From positions 2,356,001-2,420,000 of the forward strand of contig OZ245731.1 of the NCBI GenBank assembly GCA_965227155.1: a DNA stretch of 64,000 nt, read 5' to 3'. Below are positions 50,239 to 59,175 of this stretch, piece after piece. The notes under the pieces are model-generated. The model did no database searches. It saw only the letters and a list, made by a program, of their open reading frames with translations, and was not told the origin of the DNA. This DNA comes from UBA6059 sp965227155. Its GTDB lineage: Bacteria > Bacteroidota > Bacteroidia > Cytophagales > Cyclobacteriaceae. The position numbers were made by a program, and so were the translations under genes. Numbering within the stretch: the first letter of the stretch is position 1; each line of letters begins with the position of its first letter.

Positions 50239-52028
50239 TCACAAAATGCATAAGGACATGCTGATGATGCATTGGTAGCTGCAAACTCAGCGCAATTGGC
50301 TCCACCATAAATGTAAGTGTCACCAAAAGCTTTATAAGCCCAGGATCCGGTATATTCCCAGAATAGTCCTGTACCATCATCCACTACATCACCATAAACT
50401 TCTATCACATCCATGTTTTCATATAGTTCAACACCGTCATCACCATTAAAGTTAATGCCACCATCTTCTGCAGTATGATCAAACTTATCGAAGCATGCAC
50501 CAAAATAGGTAGCTATGGTGCTCACATCCTGGTCTCTGATGAAAAGGATGTTGTCGCCTTCTTTGACGCTGATCGCTGGTAGGTCCATTTCTCTACCATC
50601 TGACCCGCCACCATTGTTGGCAATGCCGATTCCATAAATGCTCAGGTCATCAATGTCCCGATTGGCGCGCAAGTGAATGGCCCGCTCTCTGTCGGTGCTG
50701 CCAGAGTTAGTAGGGTCAGCCTCGAAAGACATCACACCTTGAAACTGTAGCGCATTGGCACACATTGGATAGGTACAGTCAGAATCCTGTGTGGTAGTAG
50801 ATGCAGCTGCACAATCTACACCGCCATACACCCAATAATTACCAAGCTTATAACCCCATGAGCCGGCATATTCCCAGGCCTCACCAGTACCATCTACATT
50901 TACATCACCGTAGGTTTCAATGACGGAAGTGCCGCTGTACAGTTCTATGGCATCATCACCATTTTGATTCATCGCATCCGTTTGGATTACATGCTCAAAG
51001 CCTGCTCCGCAATCACCGAAATAATCAAGAATCTCCAATTCTCGAGCAAGGAGCACATCTTCGCCTGCCGCTACAGCGATATTTGGTAGCGTAAACTCTA
51101 TGCTGTCGGTGCCCCCACCATTATTTGCTACACCGATACTGTAAACACTCAGATCGGCAATGTCTGCTTTGGCTCTCAAGTGAACTGCTTTACCTGTATT
51201 TCCACCAGTTTCTGTAGACCAACGGATTGCCATTACACCTTTTAGTTCAAGGTCAGTAAATACATCATTGTCAATGATAGACACCTGTAGGGGGTCATTG
51301 TTAGTGGCATTGCCATTGGTAATGTCAGTAGTAGAAACCTCAATGATTTCAGTGCCTTCAGCAAGAGCATCGTCTACAAGTGCTAATTCAATGCTTGCAG
51401 AGGTTTCACCCACAGGTACAGTGATAGCAGTGCCGGTCGCTGTGTAATCTTCACCCTGTGTAGCATCACCTGCGAAGGATAAATTGATGACTACCGCTTC
51501 TGTAGTGCTTTCGCTAAGTACAGCCGTAATTGACGTAGTACTGCCTTCTTCAGGATTCAACGGATTAGCGGTAAGGCTAACGTTAGGGATGATAAAAGGC
51601 TTAGTTGTAAAGCTTAAGCTGTAATCCTGCTGTAATTCAGCGCCTTCTGCTCCATATACACCAGCAGCCAGGCTGATGGTGTAAGAAGTCTCATACTGTA
51701 AGGGGTCGAATGTAAGTGTAGCAATAGAATTGGTGGCATCCAGCGAAATGCTGTAATTCGCACCACCCGTTATACTAAGGCCACTTTCCAGTGCACTCTG
51801 CGTCACAGCATGCGAAAATGTCATGTTTAAAGCCAGGCCAAATGCTGAGATGCCTGTTTCACCGTTTTCCAGTGCATTGGCTCCTTCTTCCACCTTTAGT
51901 ACATTGAATGTATTGGAAGAGAAGGTACTATCTTCAAATAGTTCTTCATCATCGCAAGATGACAGACCCAGGCTTAGCAAAACGGCAATGGCCAGGGCAA
52001 AGGCTGCATGTATGTTTTTAAATCTCAT
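50235..52028 (-). CDS. Surface lipoprotein with Big_5, Calx-beta and two lamin-tail-like repeats
   Basis: A 597-residue lipoprotein with lipobox LSSC (Cys about 25). Domains: Ig-like Big_5 (about 35-145), Calx-beta (about 150-255; GEDYTATG and the acidic DDALAEGTE loop), then two homologous C-terminal modules (about 262-410 and 425-590). The modules share HLRA--DI-DLS-Y-IG-ANNGGG, NGDD--ELY and WEY-GSW-YK, and resemble lamin-tail-like domains. Several acidic loops may bind Ca2+. It probably binds substrate or anchors at the cell surface. It follows the DASS transporter gene by 33 bases and is translationally coupled to the hydrolase. Confidence 0.72.
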   Translation of the reverse strand: MRFKNIHAAFALAIAVLLSLGLSSCDDEELFEDSTFSSNTFNVLKVEEGANALENGETGISAFGLALNMTFSHAVTQSALESGLSITGGANYSISLDATNSIATLTFDPLQYETSYTISLAAGVYGAEGAELQQDYSLSFTTKPFIIPNVSLTANPLNPEEGSTTSITAVLSESTTEAVVINLSFAGDATQGEDYTATGTAITVPVGETSASIELALVDDALAEGTEIIEVSTTDITNGNATNNDPLQVSIIDNDVFTDLELKGVMAIRWSTETGGNTGKAVHLRAKADIADLSVYSIGVANNGGGTDSIEFTLPNIAVAAGEDVLLARELEILDYFGDCGAGFEHVIQTDAMNQNGDDAIELYSGTSVIETYGDVNVDGTGEAWEYAGSWGYKLGNYWVYGGVDCAAASTTTQDSDCTYPMCANALQFQGVMSFEADPTNSGSTDRERAIHLRANRDIDDLSIYGIGIANNGGGSDGREMDLPAISVKEGDNILFIRDQDVSTIATYFGACFDKFDHTAEDGGINFNGDDGVELYENMDVIEVYGDVVDDGTGLFWEYTGSWAYKAFGDTYIYGGANCAEFAATNASSACPYAFCE

Positions 52029-52061
52029 ATTACTAAAGTTTTAATGTTCAAAAGGTTAAGC

Positions 52062-53534
52062 TTACTGTCGTAAGAAAACTTTCGGGAATACACCCGGATC
52101 TATATCCCACAAATAGGGAAGCATTAAATAGGTTATGATTGTAATGAGCACAATGGATATGGCATTCATGATAACACCTGATTTTACCATATCCGGAATT
52201 CTCAGAAAACCTGAGCCAAAGACCACCGCATTGGGTGGGGTAGCCACCGGCAGCATAAATGCACAGGAGGCAGCTACCGTTACAGATACCATGATCATCA
52301 TAGGATGAATATCAAGCGACAATGCCATAGGCGCCAATACAGGTAATAGCATGGCTGTGGTCGCCAGGTTAGATGTAATCTCTGTAAGCAGATTTACCGC
52401 TGCTACTAATACAAATATCAGAAGCAGCATGGACAGCCCATCCAGGTTTGTCATTTGCTCTGCTATCCATTCGGCAAGCCCGGTTTCGGTAAACCCTTTG
52501 GCAAGTGCCATACCACCACCAAATAAAAGAATGATGCCCCAGGGCAAGCTCACTGCCTCTTCCCAGTTGATCAACCTTCTTTCTCTATTCTTGGTAGGAA
52601 TAATGAAAAGAGATATGCCTGCCACCATAGCAATGATGGTATCATCAATACTTGGGATCAATTGCTCTAATAATGAGCGCGACATCCATGCTACTGCGGT
52701 GATCACAAATACGATGAGTACCATTTTCTCCTCATAGCTGATCTTGCCAATGGCAATAACCATCCTTTGGATTTCCTCACGCCCGCCAGGTAAAGTTTTC
52801 AGCTTGAACTGGAAGGCATATTTTGTGAGGTATCGCCAGCAAATAACCAGTAGGATTGCTGAGGTTGGTAAACCAAAGACAAACCATTGGAAAAAGCTCA
52901 GCTTGTAGCCATAGATCTGCTCCAATATGCCTGCCAGCACCAAATTTGGAGGTGTGCCTATTAACGTAGCGATACCTCCAATCGAAGCGCTGTAAGCAAT
53001 GGCCAGCATAAGGGCTTTGCCAAACCGTTCTGATGATTCTACATCGTTGGCAGCATCTCTGAATTGCTTGACAACTGCTATGCCTATTGGTAGCATCATT
53101 ACCGTAGTGGCGGTATTGGAAATCCACATGGATAGAAAAGCTGTCGCCAGCATGAATCCAAGTATGATTTTCGAAATATCAGACCCAATAAGGTTGATGA
53201 TATTGAGGGCTATCCTGCGGTGCAGGTTCCATCTTTCTATGGCAATAGCCAGCATAAACCCTCCCAGGTAAAGGAAGATGTACTTATGGCCAAAGGCCGC
53301 TGTAGTAGTGCCCAGGTCTAATGCCCCGGTGATGGGGAACAGCACAATAGGTAATAAAGCAGTAATGGCAATAGGCACCGCTTCGGAAATCCACCAGATT
53401 GCTATCCATATCGTAGAAGCCAATACGTTGAAAGCTTCGTGGCTCATACCTTCAGGTTTACCCAATAGCTGTAGTATCAGGAAAACTAAAGGTCCTAGCA
53501 GCAGGGAAATATTTTTTCGACTACTTGCTAGCAT
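52062..53534 (-). CDS. DASS/SLC13-family anion:Na+ symporter
   Basis: A 490-residue inner-membrane protein with about 11-12 helices. Both DASS Na+/carboxylate-binding signatures are present: SNTATTVMMLP (about residues 140-150) and TSNLATTAMLLPV, plus IGTPPNLV and PVATPPNAVVF in the hairpin loops. The family imports succinate, citrate, other dicarboxylates or sulfate. Here it is embedded in a SusC/D locus and overlaps the upstream SGNH hydrolase gene by 14 bases, so it probably takes up an acid freed by the hydrolases. Confidence 0.88.
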   Translation of the reverse strand: MLASSRKNISLLLGPLVFLILQLLGKPEGMSHEAFNVLASTIWIAIWWISEAVPIAITALLPIVLFPITGALDLGTTTAAFGHKYIFLYLGGFMLAIAIERWNLHRRIALNIINLIGSDISKIILGFMLATAFLSMWISNTATTVMMLPIGIAVVKQFRDAANDVESSERFGKALMLAIAYSASIGGIATLIGTPPNLVLAGILEQIYGYKLSFFQWFVFGLPTSAILLVICWRYLTKYAFQFKLKTLPGGREEIQRMVIAIGKISYEEKMVLIVFVITAVAWMSRSLLEQLIPSIDDTIIAMVAGISLFIIPTKNRERRLINWEEAVSLPWGIILLFGGGMALAKGFTETGLAEWIAEQMTNLDGLSMLLLIFVLVAAVNLLTEITSNLATTAMLLPVLAPMALSLDIHPMMIMVSVTVAASCAFMLPVATPPNAVVFGSGFLRIPDMVKSGVIMNAISIVLITIITYLMLPYLWDIDPGVFPKVFLRQ

Positions 53535-54294
53535 GGGCCTCCCATTCTTCTGTCAAATATGTATCAACCAAATCCTGGAGGAATTCAGCATTTTGCTCAC
53601 TCATGATAGAGAGGTATAATTTCTCACCATTACGATCCACATCCATAATGCGCTTATCCAACACAGATGCATTTTCCCCTGTGAAGAAGCTGAAAAAAGC
53701 AGTTGCAGTGAGGTATGTGCCTATGGGTGATGGGTGGCTCTGATCGGGATCAAAAAGCATTATTTCTGGCCTTAATGCCTGTGCTTTCTCCCATAGCTCA
53801 CCAACACGTACTACCTGGATTCCGGCTTTCTTCGCCAACTGATCATAGCCTTCTGAAATAGTGGCTTGCATGAGTGGATTAAACTCCCTGGCCCAGGTCT
53901 GATAGAGTACGGGTATAGCACCCTGACTCTTTACCAGATCAATAAGGCGCATACCATAATCATGAAACTGATCGATATTGTCGATGGTGCTTTTGCTGTG
54001 GTTTTGTAGTACCACCACATCCCAATCACCATTTTCAATGATCTGTCGTGATTTTAATCCTTTATCACCATCCCAATGCTGTTTCCAATTTACCCCACCA
54101 GCGGTGGATTGCCTGGCTACAAGCGGAATATTCTGAGCAATAGCCATGGCTTCCACCGTTTGGGGTAGATTCCAGAAATAGGTGTAGCTGTTGCCTACAA
54201 ATAGTATTCTTAAGGTGTCAGTACCCTGCTGGGCATAGGTGCTGAACACCAGGCCTATCCATAGTAAGCTTACGATTAAATGTCGTTTTTTCAC
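53521..54294 (-). CDS. Secreted SGNH/GDSL-type hydrolase
   Basis: A 257-residue protein with a signal peptide (MKKRHLIVSLLWIGLVFSTYAQ). Block I is FVGNSYT (Ser nucleophile, about residue 35), and block V is DQSHPSPIG (Asp and His, about 185-193). A QNHS motif stands where block III is expected. These are features of the SGNH superfamily, often carbohydrate or lipid esterases. It lies 4 bases after susD and overlaps the DASS gene, so it belongs to the same operon. Confidence 0.82.
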   Translation of the reverse strand: MKKRHLIVSLLWIGLVFSTYAQQGTDTLRILFVGNSYTYFWNLPQTVEAMAIAQNIPLVARQSTAGGVNWKQHWDGDKGLKSRQIIENGDWDVVVLQNHSKSTIDNIDQFHDYGMRLIDLVKSQGAIPVLYQTWAREFNPLMQATISEGYDQLAKKAGIQVVRVGELWEKAQALRPEIMLFDPDQSHPSPIGTYLTATAFFSFFTGENASVLDKRIMDVDRNGEKLYLSIMSEQNAEFLQDLVDTYLTEEWEAHASK

Positions 54295-54298
54295 TGTT

Positions 54299-55720
54299 TT
54301 AGCGGTTTACTTCTGTTCTTTCAAACAAACCAGGAATGGGGTTGGGGATATTTTCATTCCTGTCTATCTCAGATTGTGCATAGATAAATCGCTGTGGAAG
54401 CTCAGAACCAGTGTTGGGCATTACGGGAACCCTTATATTGGCTTCATCCTGCGTCCTTCTCACGTCGCTGAAGACTTCAATTTGGCTAAATAGCGTAACG
54501 TATCGCTCTTCAAGGATTTCTCGCAACAACGCATCCTCTGCCGATAGGCCATCAAGGTTTTCTATGCCACCTGTATCAAAGTCCTCAGAAGCATAAGCAT
54601 CATATTGCACTGCAGTTAAATCAGGTTCTATCATATAACCACCAGCTGCCATAAAAGCGCGGAAGTCATTCAAATGTGACAGGCCTGTACTAAATCCCTG
54701 TGATCTTGTGCCTGCTTCAGCCAGAATCAATAGGTTTTCCTGGAAGGTTACTATAGGTGCTGAAACTGTCTGTCCGGCAAAACCCGTAGGGCTCTGATTG
54801 GGCTGAAAGCCGATAGAGTTGTTTTCAAAAAGGAAATTGTATCTGCCGGTTTCATTGGTTTTGCTATTCGACCTTGAGGCTACCGAATCAGGGTTCATCA
54901 TTGTCTGTAGAAAATCAGACAGCACCAGGTCGGGCCCCCTTGTACCGATCGCAAAAAACTGCCAGTTGAGATTAGAGGCTTCTACAGCACCAGAATGTGG
55001 TGCATACATGGAATTATCATGAAGATTGATGCCGTTTTGAGCAGCAGTGTATGCCTGTGCATATTCTTTGGTATGCATGTAATACCGGGCTTTCAGGGTA
55101 TAGGCTACCTGCTCCCATGCTACAGCATTTCCTTCAAAGAACACATCAGAGCCATCAGCAGGCACACCTGTGCCTTGTTGCAGATTTTGTATGGCATTAT
55201 CCAATAGGCCTTGAATCTTTCCATAAACTGTACTTTGTGACTCAAACCTTGGGTTCTCAAAATTGCTATCCACCAGTTCATCAAAGGGGATGTCACCATA
55301 CAGGGTAGTAGCGGTACCTAATGATAAAGCTTGCAATACCTGGCAGATACCGATGGTTACACCGCTGATGCCTTCATCAGTTGCAGCCTGCTCGGCAAAC
55401 TTTGCATTTCTATAGGCATTGATAAATACATCATCCCATAAGTCATCAAAATCGGTGGTAGTAACCGTATAGCTGGAGTAACCCTGATGCTGCCGGTCTA
55501 TGCCGGTATGCGTGCCGGCAAAAATGCCGGATCGCCTGGCTGATTCACCGTTTTGTAATACGATCTGCCCTACTTCTGCTGTAATCAGAATATTTTGATA
55601 TCCAGTGCTGGTAGGGTTGTTTGGGTTTACATTGATATTTCCATCCCCATTGACCAGGTCTTCACATGATATGAAGATGAAAAGCAAACAGCATGTAATT
55701 ATGTTTATTGAAATTTTCAT
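54299..55720 (-). CDS. SusD/RagB-family outer-membrane lipoprotein
   Basis: A 473-residue lipoprotein with lipobox FISC (Cys about 19) followed by the D/N-rich DLVNGDGNINVNPNNP stretch. The helical TPR-like body (ALSLGTATTLYGDIPFDE, LKARYYMHTKEYAQAY) and the C-terminal motif R-LPQRFIYAQSE are typical of the SusD-like_2 group. It caps the SusC barrel and binds the substrate. The gene starts 12 bases after the susC stop. Confidence 0.9.
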   Translation of the reverse strand: MKISINIITCCLLFIFISCEDLVNGDGNINVNPNNPTSTGYQNILITAEVGQIVLQNGESARRSGIFAGTHTGIDRQHQGYSSYTVTTTDFDDLWDDVFINAYRNAKFAEQAATDEGISGVTIGICQVLQALSLGTATTLYGDIPFDELVDSNFENPRFESQSTVYGKIQGLLDNAIQNLQQGTGVPADGSDVFFEGNAVAWEQVAYTLKARYYMHTKEYAQAYTAAQNGINLHDNSMYAPHSGAVEASNLNWQFFAIGTRGPDLVLSDFLQTMMNPDSVASRSNSKTNETGRYNFLFENNSIGFQPNQSPTGFAGQTVSAPIVTFQENLLILAEAGTRSQGFSTGLSHLNDFRAFMAAGGYMIEPDLTAVQYDAYASEDFDTGGIENLDGLSAEDALLREILEERYVTLFSQIEVFSDVRRTQDEANIRVPVMPNTGSELPQRFIYAQSEIDRNENIPNPIPGLFERTEVNR

Positions 55721-55732
55721 CGTTATCAGTTT

Positions 55733-58700
55733 TTAGAAGTTTAAGAGAATAGAAAAGACGTACGATTTAGTACTCGGATTATTAAAGTAATCGATACCGC
55801 CAGCCTGACTTACTCCTTCCAGGTTAGTATCCGGGTCATTACCTTCAAAGGCTGTCCAAAGGATTAGGTTTCTTCCGGTAGCGGTAAACTCAACCGACTC
55901 CAATCCGATATTCTCTGTCCATGAATTTTTCATCAGGTAAGAGAGATTGATTTCTCTAAGGCGCGTCCATGAGCCATCTTCTATGTAAAGCTCATCATTG
56001 CCATTGCTGAAAAACCCACCATCACCCTGATACCAGGCTTCTGTAAGTGCAACAGGCCCTGCTCCAAAATCTTTAACTACACCCCGGAATGTGGTTCCGG
56101 CAGGAATAACATTTCCATTGTATTCCAATAGATTTTGTGTAGTGGTGGTTTCAGAAGCAGAAGCACCCCAGGTTCCCAGGTTGTACAATACAGACTTGGT
56201 ACCAGCATAAATGTCAGCACCCTGGAAGGTTTCAAATAATAAGGAAAGACCAAAATTCTTGTATCGGATATTAGTGATAAATGAACCTCTCCAATCAGGA
56301 TTAGGATCACCGATTACACCTTCAGTCTGATCTTGTACCGGGAAACCAAATTCATCGAATACAATATCACCATTATCATCTCTAAGTGTACGGGAACCAA
56401 ATAGCACACCTAGTTGATGACCTTCAATGATTCTGGAATTAACTGCCGCCAGGCCACCGATATTGATGGTTTCTACATTGGGCAGGTTGGTTACCATATT
56501 TCTGTTGCGAGAGTAAAGCACATTGGCGCTCACAGCAAAGCCTTTTGTCTTTACAATGCTGTAGCCCAGATCAATCTCTACACCTTTGTTTTCTATGTCG
56601 GCACCATTGGCAAGAATTCTCTCAGATCCTCTGGTATTGGCGATAGGTACATCCAGTAGCAGGTCTTCTGTGGTATTGTTGTAGTAGGTACCACTTAATG
56701 TCAGTCGATTATTGAGAAATCTTAGGTCAGCTCCTATTTCAAGCTCCTTTTTTCTTTCCGGGCGTAAGTTGGGATTACCCAATGCAATACTTGGTGTAAA
56801 CCCGCCAGTGCCGTAAAGCCCTACATTTAGATCACCGCCAAATTCATCAGAATAGCTGGGCTGCACGATTTGGTCATTCGTTTCGTATCGGCCGGGTTCG
56901 CGCCCTACCTCACCATAAGAAACCCGAAGCTTACCAAAGCTTAGGGCATCAAAATCTATCAGATCGGTGAACTGCCACGCTGCTGAAACCGATGGGAATA
57001 AAAAGGTGGCGTCTGTTTGACTACCAAAAGTTGAGGCAGCCTCGTTTCTTAAGGTACCTGTAATGAACAATTGATCGAAGGCATCCAAAGACACTTCTGT
57101 GTAGAAAGCTGCTTTACGTGTTTCACCGGTAAAGCTCGATACGAAGCGATTTTCCGGTAATGCATTATCGATATCTCTGGTGCCGCCGGCTACATCCGCA
57201 AACTGTATGAAGTTTACAATCTCATTATTGGTAGTTACTGATTTTTGCTGATTGTAATTGAATCCGATCAGTCCGGTCAATGTGAAATTGCTGTTGAGCC
57301 TGCGTTGTGCTTTTGCAATAAGGTCGGCGTTGAAGATAGAGTTGCGCCTTAGTTCACGCTCAAACAAGCCTGTGCGGAAAGCACCGGAGGCAGAACCCGG
57401 CGTGAAAAACTGGGTCTTCTCCTCAGCATAAGTGTCAAGTCCAACCCTACCGATAATATCCACCCAATCAACCGGTGAATAGGTCAGCTTGAAATTGTTG
57501 ATAAATCGATCTACATCTGCGATATCCTCCTGCTCGTTGGTTGTCCACAAGGGGTGGTTGTATATGGGGTTTCCTGAGCTACCCAGGTATCTCCTGTAGG
57601 ATCTGTGTCTGTTTTCAATGGGTGCCGCGTCAGGGCCGGCAAAATAGCTCCCTCTGTAGCCCGCGTTATCAAAATCAGGTGGCGTTCTGAGCAGACCCAG
57701 GTGAAGTCCAGATGACTGAGCACCACGTCTGATACGGTTAGACTGAGTTTTGGTGTATGCCGAACGCACATTGAGGGTTAATTTATCATTCAGCAGTTGT
57801 TCCGCATTGATACGAGCGGTGGTTCTTTTGTAATCTGAATTATTGGCGATGATACCTTCCTGATCAAGATTACTTAGGCTGAAGAAGATATTTCCTGTTT
57901 CATTACCTGCGGATAAGCTTAGCGCATTTTCAAGGAAATGTCCTGTCTGGAATACCTGATCAAAATTCTCGTCAATGAAGGTTTGCTGCGAGTTTTTATT
58001 CAAAATAGGGTAATAAGCCCTGCCATCCTGATCTACAAAAAATTCGCCGGAGGTGTCCAATTCATCAGGGCCTCCTGATCTTTCTGATATTTTGTCTCCC
58101 CAGGAGTCTCTTGCAGTCGGATCAAATATTCCATTATTGCCCTGGCCAAATCGATCCTGAAGAGGATATCTGCGATTAATCTTGTCGATGGAATAGGTTG
58201 ATTTAAGTGAGACTTTTAAATCCTGATTATATCGACCTCCTTTTGTTGTAATGATAATAGCTCCGTTTAGCGCCGATGTACCCCAAAGGGCAGCAGCAGG
58301 CGCACCCTTGAGCACACTGATATTTTCAATGTCATTAGGGTTGATATCATTCAGCCTGGATTGCTGTGCAATTTGTGAAGTACCCCGGTTATCGTTGCTG
58401 ATTGGCACACCGTCAACCACGATTAGCGGTTGTCCATCGCCAAGGAGTGTGGAGGCACCTCGAATCTGTATGTAAGCACCTGCACCCGGGTCACCGGAAT
58501 TCCTTCTGATGTTGAGTCCTGTTGACTTACCCGAAAGTGAGTTGAGCAGGTTAGGTTCCGCAGCTTTTTGGATGGTCTCATCTTTAACCTGCGAGTTCGC
58601 ATAGCCCACCTGGTCGGCATCCTCTTCAAAGCCAAGTGCGGTCACCACCACTACATCCAGCTCCTGGGTATTTTCCTCAAGGGCTACATCAATTACGGTT

Positions 58701-58957
58701 CTCGCATTGACACGGATCGTTTGAGGTGAGAAGCCAACATAGTTATATACCAATGAAGCATCGGCTGGTACACTAATACTGTATTGACCGTTGAGGTCAG
58801 TCACTACACCGTTGCTGGTACCTTGTTCAAGTACTGTAGCTCCTACCAGTGCTTCTCCGGTAGCATCGGTTACTTTACCGGTTACCTTGACCTGGGCAAC
58901 TACCGAGGTTGCCATCAGAATCATTGCAATAAACAATAAGGGTATTTTTTGTATCAT
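55733..58957 (-). CDS. SusC/RagA-family TonB-dependent outer-membrane transporter
   Basis: A 1074-residue receptor. Signal peptide (cleaved after VVA), then a carboxypeptidase-regulatory-like domain (about 22-95; VTGKVTDATGEALVGATV), then the plug (about 110-230) with SGKSTGLNIRRNSGDPGAG and the SusC mark VLKGAPAAALWGTSALNGAIIITTKGG, and a 22-strand barrel ending SILLNF. No N-terminal STN domain, so no direct anti-sigma signalling is predicted. It imports the SusD-bound substrate using TonB energy. It is the first gene of the six-gene minus-strand locus. Confidence 0.93.
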   Translation of the reverse strand: MIQKIPLLFIAMILMATSVVAQVKVTGKVTDATGEALVGATVLEQGTSNGVVTDLNGQYSISVPADASLVYNYVGFSPQTIRVNARTVIDVALEENTQELDVVVVTALGFEEDADQVGYANSQVKDETIQKAAEPNLLNSLSGKSTGLNIRRNSGDPGAGAYIQIRGASTLLGDGQPLIVVDGVPISNDNRGTSQIAQQSRLNDINPNDIENISVLKGAPAAALWGTSALNGAIIITTKGGRYNQDLKVSLKSTYSIDKINRRYPLQDRFGQGNNGIFDPTARDSWGDKISERSGGPDELDTSGEFFVDQDGRAYYPILNKNSQQTFIDENFDQVFQTGHFLENALSLSAGNETGNIFFSLSNLDQEGIIANNSDYKRTTARINAEQLLNDKLTLNVRSAYTKTQSNRIRRGAQSSGLHLGLLRTPPDFDNAGYRGSYFAGPDAAPIENRHRSYRRYLGSSGNPIYNHPLWTTNEQEDIADVDRFINNFKLTYSPVDWVDIIGRVGLDTYAEEKTQFFTPGSASGAFRTGLFERELRRNSIFNADLIAKAQRRLNSNFTLTGLIGFNYNQQKSVTTNNEIVNFIQFADVAGGTRDIDNALPENRFVSSFTGETRKAAFYTEVSLDAFDQLFITGTLRNEAASTFGSQTDATFLFPSVSAAWQFTDLIDFDALSFGKLRVSYGEVGREPGRYETNDQIVQPSYSDEFGGDLNVGLYGTGGFTPSIALGNPNLRPERKKELEIGADLRFLNNRLTLSGTYYNNTTEDLLLDVPIANTRGSERILANGADIENKGVEIDLGYSIVKTKGFAVSANVLYSRNRNMVTNLPNVETINIGGLAAVNSRIIEGHQLGVLFGSRTLRDDNGDIVFDEFGFPVQDQTEGVIGDPNPDWRGSFITNIRYKNFGLSLLFETFQGADIYAGTKSVLYNLGTWGASASETTTTQNLLEYNGNVIPAGTTFRGVVKDFGAGPVALTEAWYQGDGGFFSNGNDELYIEDGSWTRLREINLSYLMKNSWTENIGLESVEFTATGRNLILWTAFEGNDPDTNLEGVSQAGGIDYFNNPSTKSYVFSILLNF

Positions 58958-59017
58958 AGCGCTTTGTTTTGGTACTTAAATAATCTCTAAAATTTTACTG
59001 CTTGCGCCTTTGTTGAC

Positions 59018-59041
59018 GGATTGATAATGCAAAGTCAATCC
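59018..59041. promoter_or_regulatory. Dyad in the susC/regulator divergent region
   Basis: GGATTGA (59018-59024) pairs with TCAATCC (59035-59041) across 10 bases, in the 218-base region between the divergent susC and membrane-HTH genes. It is a candidate operator; not supported by other copies. Confidence 0.35.
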
Positions 59042-59104
59042 AGAAGGCATCGATTAAAACATTTTTAATTCTAGAGGTTTATTTTTGAAAAAATGGCACT
59101 TCAT

Positions 59105-59124
59105 GGGATTTTAAGGGATTTTAA
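59105..59124. repeat. Tandem direct repeat in the divergent promoter region
   Basis: GGGATTTTAA occurs twice back to back (59105-59114, 59115-59124) and is followed by a related GGAAATTTA. It lies 52 bases before the start of the membrane HTH gene and may be its binding site. Confidence 0.4.
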
Positions 59125-59175
59125 GGAAATTTATCAATAGCTTCACACTGAAGTAATAGTACCTCCCTCTACAGC

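Noticed and set aside
52351..53619. Plus-strand frames of 90-128 residues opposite the DASS transporter
   Set aside because: They are antisense shadows of a transporter with both signature motifs.
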